This document shows positions 50,433-62,100 of a DNA stretch of 64,000 nucleotides, in pieces. Location of the stretch: contig JAURAI010000006.1 in NCBI GenBank assembly GCA_030829545.1, positions 1 through 64,000 on the forward strand, given 5' to 3'. Within the stretch, counting starts at the first letter, position 1. Each line of letters opens with the position of its first letter. The stretch comes from Candidatus Poseidonia sp. GTDB taxonomy: Archaea > Thermoplasmatota > Poseidoniia > Poseidoniales > Poseidoniaceae. A program made the position numbers and the translations under genes. Below the pieces are notes generated by a model that saw only the letters and a list, made by a program, of their open reading frames with translations, was not told where the DNA came from and searched no databases.

Positions 50433-51194
50433 CTATTCCGAACCTTCAGAGAGCGAGGCGAAGAGAGAAGCATCACCGCCCATGGCACGAAGGGCTGAAT
50501 GTACCGCATCGATCCACTGAGGTGCAACCGAAGATTCGCCCCCTGCGTCCTCAAAGGCCTCGTGCCATTGTTTGGCTTCATCCTCATCGCCCAAGAAGAG
50601 ATGGATTCGATGCAGCGCAACATAGGCCATCGGATTGAGGTGTTCCTCGTCGGCGTCCCACCCCTTCTCAAAGCAAGCGAGTGCGCCTTGGGGGCCTTCG
50701 AGTTGTTTGCGTTGGAGGGCGACCATACCTGCTTGGCTCCATGCCAGTGGCAAGCGACCGATCAAAAGACCTCGAAAAACCATCCAGGTTTGGCCTCCGC
50801 CGAGGAGGACGAGAAGGAGAAAGCCTGACCATTGTTCAAGCGTGTTCAACTCTGGCCAACTCAGGACCATGAGTCCTCCTGCACCGGTGCAAAACAAGAA
50901 ACCGGTCATGGGTGCGATGAACACGTCACGGCGTGTACGAACCATGTGATGAACACCCACGAGGATACCGTAACTCCCAAGGCCAAGGGTCACAACGAGA
51001 AGGGCGTCAATACTCATGGGGCGAGGTGCTTGTTCGCCCATCCACAACAGACCTGTGATGGATGCCAAAAGCCATCCGAACCGGCCTGAGATTTCGGGAA
51101 AGGGTTGGTGGCGACTTCCAATCACCAGCGAAGCAGAGAGGACTGTCATCAGCAACAGCACGAGGGTTTTGCCCATCGCTTCATCAATCAACAT
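50433..51194 (-). CDS. Membrane protein with C-terminal TPR-like region
   Basis: A 253-residue protein: about five TMs in the first ~145 residues (including TLVLLLMTVLSASLVIG and LLVVTLGLGSYGILVGV), then a cytoplasmic TPR-like region (GALACFEKGWDADEEHLNPM AYVALHRIHLFLGDEDEA). A CATGATAG motif overlaps the end of rlmH 33 bases upstream. ATG 51194 is used; ATG 51176 is an alternative. No family is recognised; TPR regions on membrane anchors usually bind partner proteins. Confidence 0.6.
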   Translation of the reverse strand: MLIDEAMGKTLVLLLMTVLSASLVIGSRHQPFPEISGRFGWLLASITGLLWMGEQAPRPMSIDALLVVTLGLGSYGILVGVHHMVRTRRDVFIAPMTGFLFCTGAGGLMVLSWPELNTLEQWSGFLLLVLLGGGQTWMVFRGLLIGRLPLAWSQAGMVALQRKQLEGPQGALACFEKGWDADEEHLNPMAYVALHRIHLFLGDEDEAKQWHEAFEDAGGESSVAPQWIDAVHSALRAMGGDASLFASLSEGSE

Positions 51195-51230
51195 TGGCTC
51201 CCTCGGATGGACTGAATCATCGGTCTACTA

Positions 51231-51665
51231 TCATGCTTTGTGATACTTGGAGCCCCTCGATATCTCAGTGGCTCGGTAGAGTTGTTCAATCAAGACCACG
51301 GCAGCCAATTCGTGAGGAAAGGTCATCTCAGAGAGGGAAAGCCGTGAGAGGGCCTTGAGAGATTCAATCCCAGGCCACCCTTCCGCTGGACCGATGGCGA
51401 GATGCACTGCGTCGTTGGAAAGCGTCCACGCATCAACCCGTTGAGCAAAAGCCAGTGAATCCTCCTGAATCCCCGTCTCGTCAAGCAAGTACAATGTTCC
51501 ACGTTGAGTCAAAAGGCGTTCTACGTAGGCAACCGGGCTCAATTTAGATGCGTGAACCTCAACGCGTATGCCTCGATTTTGAAGGCGTTGTGCATACATT
51601 TCAATGAGCGTATGCATCGCCCGCTCGCGAGGTGCACCGTGAAGGTGAAGTGTGATTCGGCCCAT
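51231..51665 (-). CDS. rlmH: RlmH, 23S rRNA pseudouridine-1915 N3-methyltransferase
   Basis: A SPOUT-fold methyltransferase of 144 residues. Family segments are clear: [33 protein letters not shown] (the knot region, usually IGGA.G), [20 protein letters not shown] and [15 protein letters not shown] at the C-terminus. It methylates pseudouridine 1915 of 23S rRNA on the assembled ribosome in bacteria. Start at ATG 51665 (GRITLHLHG); the frame upstream to 51719 would overlap the divergent gene at 51744 region only slightly but has no homology. Confidence 0.9.
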   Translation of the reverse strand: MGRITLHLHGAPRERAMHTLIEMYAQRLQNRGIRVEVHASKLSPVAYVERLLTQRGTLYLLDETGIQEDSLAFAQRVDAWTLSNDAVHLAIGPAEGWPGIESLKALSRLSLSEMTFPHELAAVVLIEQLYRATEISRGSKYHKA

Positions 51666-51743
51666 GCTTCGCTCTTCATGCTCCGCTTCTTCAATCCCGT
51701 GGATGATGAACAAGTCCAAAAACCACGAATGCTTCCTTGGTGC

Positions 51744-52085
51744 ATGGGTTGGTGGCCGTTTGGTAAAAAGTCGGACAAACGAACCTCCAATTCCAACGAC
51801 CCCATTCTCAAGGACACGCGTACGTGGTTGAGTGAATTAAGAGACGCTTGCGAACTTCATTTCGACAAGCCCGAAGAAGCCCGCCGCCAAATCCGCCACA
51901 TGCAAGTAGAATGGAAGGAGGCCCTTGACAACGGCGTTCTACCAGCGACCACCCGCGAGGGTTTGGAGAGCAGAGCCTTTCGTTTGTTGATCTGTACCGA
52001 TAAGGAATGGTTGGCATGGCTGGACAACCTTGATTTCTGGAAAGCGGGTTGGAAACCTGAGAATCATGAAACGAACGAGCCTTGA
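51744..52085 (+). CDS. Small helical protein of unknown function
   Basis: About 113 residues from ATG 51744 (ATG 51729 is also in frame). A short basic N-terminus ([14 protein letters not shown]) precedes an all-helical region with [32 protein letters not shown] and [17 protein letters not shown]. The Trp-rich C-terminus is notable. The frame upstream to 51504 lies over rlmH and is rejected. It is followed immediately by the GST-like gene; the TGA overlaps a possible TTG start there. Confidence 0.55.
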   Translation: MGWWPFGKKSDKRTSNSNDPILKDTRTWLSELRDACELHFDKPEEARRQIRHMQVEWKEALDNGVLPATTREGLESRAFRLLICTDKEWLAWLDNLDFWKAGWKPENHETNEP

Positions 52086-52111
52086 AGAAGGAGGCATCAC
52101 CCCCTCTGGTC

Positions 52112-52804
52112 ATGAGCCAAAAGGCTACACTTCACATGCTGTACACCTGTCCTTTTTGTTGGAAGGTTCGCGGCCTCATTGAACATCTTGGCATGGATGT
52201 GGATTACATCGGTGTCAACGGGATGAAAATCAAGAAATCTGTTGCCTTTGCTGGCGATTGGGGAAAGGTGCCTGTGTTCACCGATGAACAGGGCCAGCAC
52301 GTCGTGAACTCAACACCCATTTTGCGCCACATCGATACTGAGTACAACGATGGTAAGATGAGTGCACAAGGGGACAAAGAACGTCAGGACACCTGGTTAG
52401 AATGGACCGATGCTAAAATGTCGAAGGCGACCGTTCCGATCCTCTACGGCACCTTGGGTTCTGCACTCAAGACCACTACGCGGATTTCAAAACTGGAACA
52501 ATTCGGCTTTGTTTCAAAACGCCTCTATGCGTGGGCTGGCTTTCCCATCATGTGGGGATTCATCGCAAGGAAACGGGTCAAAAATGACGGACGGAAACCA
52601 AAGCAGTTGTGGCATGATCTGCTAACTGAATTCACTGGATCCCACGACGGCCAACCATTCTTTGGTGGCGCCTCTCCTGACCTCGTTGACTTCTCTGCAT
52701 TCGGCTACATGCGTTCAATCTCGCCCTTCCCTCAATTCAACCTCCTCACCGACCACGAATCGGGTATGGCGTGGTACAAGCGCATGGAAGCTACCCTGGC
52801 GTGA
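52112..52804 (+). CDS. Glutathione S-transferase/prostaglandin E synthase-2-like protein
   Basis: A 230-residue protein. The N-terminal thioredoxin-like domain has the CPFC active site (HMLYTCPFCWKVRGLIEHLG, about residues 10-17) and the cis-Pro segment KVPVFTD. The helical C-terminal GST domain contains a possible membrane-associating segment (RLYAWAGFPIMWGFIARKR) as in mPGES-2-like proteins, and ends DLVDFSAFGYMRSISPF. Likely a thiol-dependent reductase or transferase; the substrate is unknown. ATG 52112 is preferred; a TTG at 52082 overlaps the upstream stop and would add 10 residues. Confidence 0.75.
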   Translation: MSQKATLHMLYTCPFCWKVRGLIEHLGMDVDYIGVNGMKIKKSVAFAGDWGKVPVFTDEQGQHVVNSTPILRHIDTEYNDGKMSAQGDKERQDTWLEWTDAKMSKATVPILYGTLGSALKTTTRISKLEQFGFVSKRLYAWAGFPIMWGFIARKRVKNDGRKPKQLWHDLLTEFTGSHDGQPFFGGASPDLVDFSAFGYMRSISPFPQFNLLTDHESGMAWYKRMEATLA

Positions 52805-52814
52805 GGCGAAGCAA

Positions 52815-53684
52815 GTGACCGTGAACATCGGTGGATTGTCGTTCCAACCCGTTTTGGAAGGACCCATCGTATTGGGTACGACGAAAGGCGGTTGGGTATA
52901 CAGCAGCCAACGTCCAAGTTTTGAAGCGCGACTTCCGATGTTTTTTGCTCTCGAACATCCGTTGACCTCCAGTGAGGTGGGGGCGGTTTTAGGCATCAAG
53001 AACGAAGGGGCTGATTCCGCTATGGAGACTTTAACCTCCTTTGACCTTCATGAATTAGCAGAAAACCTCACCAAGACTCAAGCATTCGAAGCCTTTCTTG
53101 AAAACAACCCAGGAGCGTGGGAACTTCGTGCTCCCACCGAAGCCGAATGGCGTCACGGTCACGCACAAAAAGTGATTCATCTCAATGCCGGAGTCACCGA
53201 GCGTCTTGCTGATGCTCCTGCATCCAACTACCGTGGAGCAATGATGGATGGACGGCCGCGCCCCAATGAATTGCTGGGTCCTGCATCCTCACAGGCTGCT
53301 GCCATTGCCGTTCATCCACGAAAACCATCGGTCATTGCAGTGACAAGTGTCCCCCTCGAGCGCCCCTTGCCCAATGTTGTGGCCAGGCTGGTTCTCAGTC
53401 CCGTACGAACAGGCACTGCCAAACGAGTGCCGGACAACACCGACCTTTGGGCCAACGTCCGCTCGGAGGTTCTTTGGACCACTGTTTTGGGAATCATTCC
53501 TTCTTTTCTCATTCCCGTCATGCGGGGCATGAGCGCCTATGCCACCGAAGGCTGGGTGAACCTACTCTTCGGAGGATTGTGTGCAGGATTCTTCACCGGT
53601 GCCATTTGGCGCCCACGTCGCTCAGTCCTCGCCTACGAAGATGCTGCTCAATTCTTAGAGGATTCACCGAGTGATTCCCAATAG
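52815..53684 (+). CDS. Membrane-anchored FGE/sulfatase-modifying-factor-like protein without catalytic Cys
   Basis: About 289 residues from a GTG at 52815 (GAGGCGAA lies just upstream). Residues ~10-200 resemble the formylglycine-generating-enzyme fold: LEGPIVLGTTKGGWVY matches the MGS entry strand, MFFALEHPLTSSEVGAVLG the F.I..PVTN segment, and WELRAPTEAEWRHG the hallmark RLPTEAEWEYA. The domain contains no cysteine, so copper/thiol catalysis is impossible. Two TMs close the protein (VLWTTVLGIIPSFLIPV and WVNLLFGGLCAGFFTGAIW). It may use the fold for binding only. The 3' end overlaps the convergent maeB by 37 bases. Confidence 0.55.
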   Translation: MTVNIGGLSFQPVLEGPIVLGTTKGGWVYSSQRPSFEARLPMFFALEHPLTSSEVGAVLGIKNEGADSAMETLTSFDLHELAENLTKTQAFEAFLENNPGAWELRAPTEAEWRHGHAQKVIHLNAGVTERLADAPASNYRGAMMDGRPRPNELLGPASSQAAAIAVHPRKPSVIAVTSVPLERPLPNVVARLVLSPVRTGTAKRVPDNTDLWANVRSEVLWTTVLGIIPSFLIPVMRGMSAYATEGWVNLLFGGLCAGFFTGAIWRPRRSVLAYEDAAQFLEDSPSDSQ

Positions 53685-55966
53685 GAATCACTGCGAATCG
53701 CATCCGCTGTACAGATGGTGGCCATGTTGACAATGTGGCGAACACCGTCTTGTCGTGCCACCAATTGAACGGGATGTGCCATGCCTTCGAGGATAGGCCC
53801 CGTCATTTCAGCATCGCCTAATTCCTCCAGTAACTTGTAGGCGATGTTGGCGGCGGCAAGGTTGGGCAAAATCAAGACATTTGCCGGACCGATGAGGTCC
53901 ATGAAGGGATATTCCTGCTGAACGGTAGGATTCAGTGCCGTATCGCTTTGCATCGGGCCGTCAATCATCAACGAGGGGTCAAGGGCCTTGGCCATCTCGA
54001 CTGCATCTTCGATACGTTCGCTGCGTTGGGCTCTGGTGGAACCGAAATTAGAGAACGAAAGCATGGCTACCCGAGGAATCACACCGAATCGCCGAGCGAC
54101 TTTTGCTGTTTGGACTGCGATTTCAGCGAGTGTTCGGCTATCGGGGTAGACGTTGACCGTTGCATCAGCGAGGAAGATCGTGCGGCCTTTGATGTTCATC
54201 ATGTAACAGCCAATGACGCAGTGACTGTCCTCGTCCTTACCGATCAGTTCCAACGTCGGTCGCAGAACGTCTGCATAATTACGACTCACGCCTCCTACGA
54301 ACCCGTCAGCGTCACCTGCTTGCACCATTTGGGATGCGAAATAGGGGCGACTCTTCAGCAAGCGAGCAGCGTCGGGCAAGGTGGTGCCTTTGCGTTGACG
54401 GCTTTGGAAAAAGGCATCGGCATAGACGGTTTTCCTTCGCTCATCGTAGCGAGGGTCGTAGCGTTCGTAATCGAAATGAAGGCCGATTTCCTCTACCATT
54501 CGGTCGATGCGGTCAACGGGCCCCAAGAGAATCGGGAAACAGATTCGTTGCTCGGCAAGTTGTGCGGCGGCTCTCAACACAGTTTCATTATCGCCTTCTG
54601 GGAAGACAATCCGCTTTCCTTTGCCCTTGACTTGATTGATAACTTGCCGCATGACTGAATAGGATTCACCCAAGCGCGATTCTAGTTCTTCGCGGTAGGC
54701 TACGAGGTCAAACTCCTCTGCTGAAACGCCCGCAATTCCTTCTTCAATAGCGGCTTGTGCAACAGCTGCTGCCTCCCAAATCAATACCCGTCGATCGAAG
54801 GGCTTGGGGATGATGTAATCGGGGCCATACTGCATGACGACGCCATCGTAGGCGGCCGAGATATAATCGGGAACTGGTTCCTTGGCAAGTGCAGCGAGTG
54901 CTCGAGTTGCTGCCATTTTCATGTTCTGCGTGATGTCCCGTGCGCGAACGTCAAGGGCTCCGCGGAAGATGTAGGGGAAGCCAAGCACGTTGTTGACCTG
55001 GTTGGAATAATCTGAACGACCCGTTGCGATGATGGCGTCGCTACGAACGCTGAGTACCTCTTCGGGAAGTATTTCGGGAGTCGGATTGGCCAATGCAAAG
55101 ATGACGGGTTTGTCAGCCATGCTCGCGACCATGTCGGTGGAAACCAAGCCGCCACGTGAGAGCCCCAACATGACATCAGCACCCTTCATGGCATCAGCGA
55201 GATCTCCGGGTTCACGGTCTTGGGCGAAGGGGGCTTTGTATTCGTTCAATTCCCCTTCTTCCAATCGCTTCTTTGTAACAATCCCGCCACTGTCAACGAG
55301 TGTGATATTGCTCATTGAGACGCCGACGGCCACGTAGTGGTTGGCGCATGCGATTGCTGAAGCACCGGCACCAATCACGACCACTCGAACTTCACTGAGT
55401 TCTTTTTCTTGGAGTTCAACGGCATTGATGAGTGCCGCTGCAGAAATAATTGCAGTTCCGTGCTGATCATCGTGCATAACGGGGATATCTGTTGCTTCAG
55501 CAATCCGGCGTTCAATTTCAAAGCACTCCGGGGCTTTGATGTCCTCGAGGTTGATACCGCCAAACGTTTTGGAAATGTTGACCACGGTGCTGATGAATTC
55601 TTCAGGGTCTTCGGTGTCCACTTCGATATCAAAGACATCGATTCCTGCGAAGGTCTTGAGCAACAAACCTTTGCCTTCCATCACCGGTTTGCTGGCCAGC
55701 GCCCCGATGTTCCCCAAACCAAGAACCGCAGTTCCGTTTGAAATAACAGCGACCAGGTTGCCTTTTGAGGTATAGCGGTAGGCATCTTCGGGCCGCTTTT
55801 CAATCTCTAAACAAGGATATGCTACGCCCGGAGAATAAGCGAGACTCAATTCATGAGCGGTTGCATGGGGTTTGGTAGGGACGACCTTGATTTTACCACG
55901 GGGTTCAGCCTCGTGATATTCCAGTGCTTCTTTACGCAAAAGACGCTCTCGCTTTTGTGGTTCCAT
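53648..55966 (-). CDS. maeB: NADP-dependent malic enzyme fused to a phosphotransacetylase-like domain
   Basis: A 772-residue MaeB-type protein. Residues 1-~430 are malic enzyme: LSLAYSPGVAYPCLEIEK, GNIGALASKPVMEGKGLL, VMHDDQHGTAIISAAALINA, and the nucleotide-binding VRVVVIGAGASAIACANHY. It converts malate to pyruvate + CO2 with NADP. Residues ~435-765 are homologous to phosphate acetyltransferase (KRIVFPEGDNETVLRAA ... ADATVNVYPDSRTLAEIAVQ); in MaeB this domain is usually regulatory (acetyl-CoA sensing). It links the TCA cycle to pyruvate and NADPH supply, together with icd. Confidence 0.94.
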   Translation of the reverse strand: MEPQKRERLLRKEALEYHEAEPRGKIKVVPTKPHATAHELSLAYSPGVAYPCLEIEKRPEDAYRYTSKGNLVAVISNGTAVLGLGNIGALASKPVMEGKGLLLKTFAGIDVFDIEVDTEDPEEFISTVVNISKTFGGINLEDIKAPECFEIERRIAEATDIPVMHDDQHGTAIISAAALINAVELQEKELSEVRVVVIGAGASAIACANHYVAVGVSMSNITLVDSGGIVTKKRLEEGELNEYKAPFAQDREPGDLADAMKGADVMLGLSRGGLVSTDMVASMADKPVIFALANPTPEILPEEVLSVRSDAIIATGRSDYSNQVNNVLGFPYIFRGALDVRARDITQNMKMAATRALAALAKEPVPDYISAAYDGVVMQYGPDYIIPKPFDRRVLIWEAAAVAQAAIEEGIAGVSAEEFDLVAYREELESRLGESYSVMRQVINQVKGKGKRIVFPEGDNETVLRAAAQLAEQRICFPILLGPVDRIDRMVEEIGLHFDYERYDPRYDERRKTVYADAFFQSRQRKGTTLPDAARLLKSRPYFASQMVQAGDADGFVGGVSRNYADVLRPTLELIGKDEDSHCVIGCYMMNIKGRTIFLADATVNVYPDSRTLAEIAVQTAKVARRFGVIPRVAMLSFSNFGSTRAQRSERIEDAVEMAKALDPSLMIDGPMQSDTALNPTVQQEYPFMDLIGPANVLILPNLAAANIAYKLLEELGDAEMTGPILEGMAHPVQLVARQDGVRHIVNMATICTADAIRSDSYWESLGESSKN

Positions 55967-56171
55967 AAGAATCCCTTTTCAGTCGGTATGGGCCTATCGT
56001 TTGAGTGTTGTGCGAACGAATTCGTGCAAGACCCCCAATCTCCCACCCTTTTGCTCTCCACCGCACCTCTAAAAAACCACAGAAATGTTCGGCTTTTTCC
56101 CTTGTTGACGCAGTTCTTTGTTTAGTCACGAAGGGGCCGCTTTCAAATACGGTGAAAGTCCGGTTCTATTC

Positions 56172-59100
56172 ATGTACACTGCGGACCGCACGCCTCGCCC
56201 TGCTCGCCACGAGCCGCGAGCCATCGGAATGGTTCTTCTTATGGTGCTCATGTCAATGAGTCCAATCCTCACACTGCACTCGGTTTCAGCCCATGCTGAG
56301 CCGAGCGGAGTCACGTGGCCATTGGAGGGCAGCAACGATACTGGATGGGTCACGCTCTCGGCAACCGGTGCTGATGGTTCGATAGGAACTCAGGCGACTG
56401 CTGACTGGAACCTTTCCTTCGCGCCCGGTGCTGAACTTTCGAATGTATCGCTCGAAGTACGAGTTAGCGGTCAGGACGGCATGACCATCGAAGAACCACT
56501 TCTTGCTGTGAACGGCATGGGGACGAATTTGTTTGACTGGAGAACATTGGGCGTTCTAGGACAGAGTGATTCCTTCACAACCGGCTCGACCTACAACGGC
56601 CGACTCAACCCAAACACAAATTCCAACGCTGGCTGGGATTTGCCGGCCGATGCGGAAATTACAGAGATGATCATCGAAGCATTGGCTCCTCGTGACCCCT
56701 TGGTCTCGCTGACCCCCTTCACCCTCGACACCCACGCGGTTGCTGTTCATCCCGACAGTGGCATGCTCTACCTTGCAGCCAACAATGATGTCTTTCTCCT
56801 CAATGCTCAGAATTCACCACTCGCCATTGACGTCTTGGACATGGAGGATTACGGAGGCGTCTCCGAACTCGTCATCGATGAGGCAAACGGGCTCATCCAC
56901 ATGCTCGGAATGGATGGTACATTCCTCGCGCAGACGCTCGATGATGGCAGCGCAGCCGCAGGATTGCCCGACGCTGGCGAAGAAATGGACGTCATGACCT
57001 TGTTGAGCGACGGCAGTGTCGCAGCAGCTTCCGGTAACGGCGTCATGATGTTTGATGGCTCACAATGGTCTTCGTTGATGACGGCACCTGCCAGCGATGG
57101 GCCACGGGATGCGCTTGCTATCTTGGAATTGAACAACCGATTGTATGTCTCAATCGATGGCGTCGGTATCATGCGATACGACTTGGGTACGAGTGCAGCA
57201 CTCTCAACATGGAGCACGGCCAACAACCTCCACTCGGACAGCGTGACTCACATGACGCAATCTGGCAATCAACTTCTTCTCGGCTCGAGCGACAACGGCG
57301 TTGGTCGCTTTGATTACGCCCAAGGATTTTGGCTCTCAACATGGACTTCGGCCAATTGGCTTGACGACAACGAGATTTTCGGCCTCCAGCGTGTTGGCAA
57401 CCAACTCTACATTCTCAACGGTGATTTTCTTCAACCCTACAATACCAGCAACGGAGTCTTCACTGCAGCCTATGAAATTCAGGACTTCGGATTAAGTCAA
57501 TCGGGTGACAACTTGATGATGTGGCCCTCTGTTGGAGCGGCCTCTCCTGCGCAGGACGCTTTGGTAGTTAGCGACGGAAGCGGGCTTCTTGCTCATCTTA
57601 CCCCAGGAAGCACTCCGTTCTTGGAAGGCACGTTGCGCCTCGCAAGCGGGCCTGGCACCGAAGAAATGGGTGTGATCACCGAACTCAACAACATACTCTA
57701 CATTGCGAGCCTTGACGGAACGGGCATCAACCGCTACGATATCTCCAACACGCTCTGGCTTGAACCGCTTCCCTTCGGCAACGACGCTGTGGCTCTCGTA
57801 AACGACGGCACCGACCTCTTTGTGGCCTCGGAATTCGCCAGCACCATCACACAAATGGATTCGACCGGAACTACGCTCCTTGAATGGACAAGTCAAGGTT
57901 GCTGGGATACCAATTCTGACTTCCTAAGCATGGATGTTGACGACGACGTTGTGGTTGCTTCCTTGCAGAACGGAGGGGTTGTGATACTCGACAGAACCAC
58001 AGGGGCTTGTACGGGGTACGACACGTCCAATGGGATTCCTTCCTCCTTCCTTGGAGATGTTGCCCTCCACGCTGACAAAGCATACATCGCCAGTGAAGAC
58101 AAAGGTGTCTTGCGATACGATATCACCAACGACACATGGCTTGAGCCGTGGGGTTCCACGGGCGTGAATGGAGTGAACTATGCTCCTGTAGCCATGGTAG
58201 GCGATATCCTCCACCTTGGACTTCAGGGCTACGGTGTCGTTCGCAAAGACCTCTCGACTGGAGAACTGCTTTCACCCCTTGTAGCGAGTAACAGAGGTGG
58301 AGTCTTGCCTTCAGATCAAATCTATGCCCTTGAAACCGATGGATACAATCTCTACATCGGAACCCAGCAAGGAGCACGGAAGTGGGACGGTAACCAAGCC
58401 ACGAGTTTCGGGCAAGGGTCGTCTTGGCAGACTCGCCCGCAACAATTTTTCGACTTTGCTGTTGAGCCGAGTGTCAGCGGAGGAAGTTTGTATGCCGGAA
58501 CGAACATCGGTGTTTGCAAGTACAGTATCGCCACTATGGGCATCAGTGATTGTCAAAACGTCTACGATGGCATGCCCAACTGGGCAACCTACAGCGTCGG
58601 CGTAGACAACACCTACGTTTACGGGGGGACGAACTCTGGCGTTGGGCTAATCACGAAATCCAATTTCCAACACGACTACAACTGGGGCGAAGGCACACAA
58701 ACAGGAAATGCCGTTGTTGAAATTATGGGTGATATCGCTTACATCGGCACCGACGGTTTAGGTGTCATGCGCTACAACATCACCTCAAACCAGTGGCTTG
58801 TTCCATTTACTGAAGACAACGGCGTACTCGATGGTGGAAACGACGATGTTACCGGTCTGGTAGCAGATATCCGGTCAAATTTATTGTGGGTTGGTGGTTC
58901 AGATGGATTCCAATTAATCAACGTCACAACCGGTGGAGAAGCCTATGATATTGAGAGAAATAGCAACCTCTACGATGCAGCAGGAAGCCCTTACGGCATG
59001 ATGATCCATAACAACATCATGTACTATCATTCCAGCACCTCCAGTGACGAGGTCAGTCGTTTGGATGTTGCCAACCTGACCAGCGTTGGTAACCTCGACA

Positions 59101-62100
59101 TCGGCGCACAAGTGGGCCAGAACGGTGGCGACATTATCGGCATGGAAATGACCGGTGATGTGCTCATGGTCAGCGTGGCATCGGGACAATGGTGGCAAGT
59201 TGACGGGTCTGGCGGTATCGCCATGTACAACACAAGCAACAACTCCTACGCAACCAATATCTTGCCAACGGGTTCGATTGATCGTGTCACCTCCTACAGG
59301 TCCAGCACCGGCAATACATGGGTCGCTTGGGGAGAATTGAGACTCGACCTCTACAATTCAACGGGTGTTCGAGTAAGTTCATGGGATACTTTTGAACTCC
59401 CTATTCGCGGCATCGTTGAATACGATGGGCAGGTTCTTTTTGCAGCCGAGGATGGCATATTGCGCTACGATGAGTCAACCAATCAATGGCTTTCAACATG
59501 GGAGGCAGGCAACGGTCTGCCGAACAATGCTGGTTCCCAATTCTACGAATTATGGACCGACGGCAATAATTTGGTTGTCGGTGGAGCCAGTTTCCAAGGC
59601 TGGGGTGGATTCAGAGAAGGAATCATCTCTCACCTCGACGCGACTGGAAGTTGGACGGCTTATCCGGCAGATTCCTACACCAACATCGCTGATGGATATC
59701 CCATTTCCATGGAAATGTGTGGTGGTGCACTCAATGTTGCAATGTACAACAACAACGGAGGTGTTGCTAGAATTGATCTTGTCAACGGCACCGTTCTTTC
59801 AGGCTTTGACCGAAGTCAACTTGATGGTACTTCTCCTGCCTCTGTTGCCTGTGACGCTTCAGATACCCTTTACATCGGCTATTATGCAGATGACCAACCG
59901 ATTACGAAGTACAGTTTCCAAAGCAACGCCTTCCTCAGCAGTTTGACCACGGCCAGTCACAACTTGCCAAGTGACCGCATTTGGTACGACTCATTAGCTC
60001 ATGCAAATGGGCAACTCATCATAGGCCACGGGCTCGGATTGCAAGGGAGCAATCTCATCGGCGGAGGTTTCTCGATGATGTCGTCCAATGGAGCCACAAC
60101 AACGCAAGCAACCGTTCAAGGAAGCGGTTCTTCAGTAACCTCATTCCAATGGTTGGGCACTAACATCGGCTGGATGATGGGGCAAGCAGGAGGCTCCTCG
60201 GGCTACAGCCACGTCTCAACACTCAACTCACTTGGGACGCAGAAGGTCGTTGACCTCCCCGGACTCGTCAGCGGGCAGGTACCGGTTATTGTCAGCAACG
60301 CAACCCATATTTGGGCCGCCGTTGGGGGGCAGCCTGGCCAAGGACAATTCAGTGGCACTGGGTCAGGTATTCTTCAAGGTGCCTTTTTGCCAAACGGTGA
60401 AGTTGAATGGCAATATGGATGGACGCTCGCTGGTAATTCAGAGGTGAATGACCTCTTCTTGAGCGGTACAGACCTGTTCATCGCAACCAATCCCAACGGA
60501 ATGATCAAACTTGACACGACCACTCGGACAACCGTCCCCATCAACGGTGCTCTTCACGGTAAATTCGACACCATGCACCTCTACAACAACGAATTGGTCA
60601 TTGGTCTCGCTGGAGATGGCGGAAGCCCACCTGGCGTACAGGTCTTTGATTTGACCACGCAACAATTCGGCAACGGTCGGTTGGTTGCTGGCCTTCCATC
60701 GAACATCGTGAATGGATTCACCTGGACCTCCAACATCATGTACATCGCTACGAACGGCGGCATTGGACGGTTCAATTACACGCTTTCTGATTGGATGGAC
60801 CCAATTACCAGCGGATTGCCGAGCAATGTTGTCGAAGATGTGGTGGCCGTTGGTACGGATATCTACATCGCTACGCCTGCTGGGCTCTATGTTTGGGATG
60901 AAACGACTAACACAGGCAGTACCTTCACCACAGCCAACGGATTGATGGGCAATTCTGTTTGGGGGCTTGCTACAGTTACCGGTGCCAACGGTGGTGTCAC
61001 GCTGGTCATGAGCCATGACGGTCGCGGCTCTGAACGCCCGGGCGTAACGACCATGGATACGAGTACGCAACTCGTCACCGCAACCCACCGCTTTGACCAA
61101 CTGCCATCCAACGGTGTGATCTCCTTGGCGAGTGATTGGTGGGGAGTCCACATCGGCACCGATACAGGACCCTTGACGCATTGGAACGCAAGCAGTGCGG
61201 ATTTCGAAGACGGGCTCAGCTATGGAAGCATGTACGGCCTTCCGACATCACTGGTAAGCGATGGGGCCACTCTCATGGCCTTTGATAGCACCATGTTCAA
61301 CATCATCGAAGCAACTTCACCTTCACACGGATGGACCTACGGCACCATACTCAATCAAGGTCTCAACTCGGATGCTGTGATTACTTCAAACCACATTTGG
61401 ATGACCACCAGCACGGGGCTTTGGGGCTTTGAGAAAGGAGGGTTGTATTCGCCGGTTGAAGGAGAATACATGCGAACTGCCTCACCGCTCACAGTGAGGG
61501 CACTGACCAATGGTGGAGGCGTGAACATTACAGAGATGACCCACCCTGGCATGGCCATTGAACTCGTTGACCCTTCAGCGCCGTATGCTCTTGATTCAAC
61601 ACAAGGAGTGCCTGGCGTGCATGGCCTCCTGTTCCAAAACGTCCCACTCGTCTTCACCTCACCGGTTGAAGGTGCTGCAATTTGGACCAAATCAGTCTCG
61701 CTCAACTACGATGCTACCTTGGATTTGAGCCAAGACCCGAATCTGGAACTTAACTTGCAATCTGCCGTCGACAACGGCCTTCTCTATGACAATACACGGC
61801 ATGTCTCGTTGCGCCTCTATTCACCATCAAACGGCACCATGGAAGTGCGGATGACCTATGATTATGTTCGCACCGATACGCCTGTTGCCATGGAGAGTCT
61901 CATCGACCGGCCCGACGACGGAGGAGGCGTTCTGACCGCCTCATGGTCGCTGGTTCACGATGAGGACTTTGCTCGCTATCTCGTATTCGTTAACGAAGGC
62001 CCCTGGAGTGTTGTACCGAACGAACTCAACTTGATGGGACAAACGCCTGACAAGACCATTTCAATGCACAGCCGTCTCGGCTCCGATATTGACACTGCTA

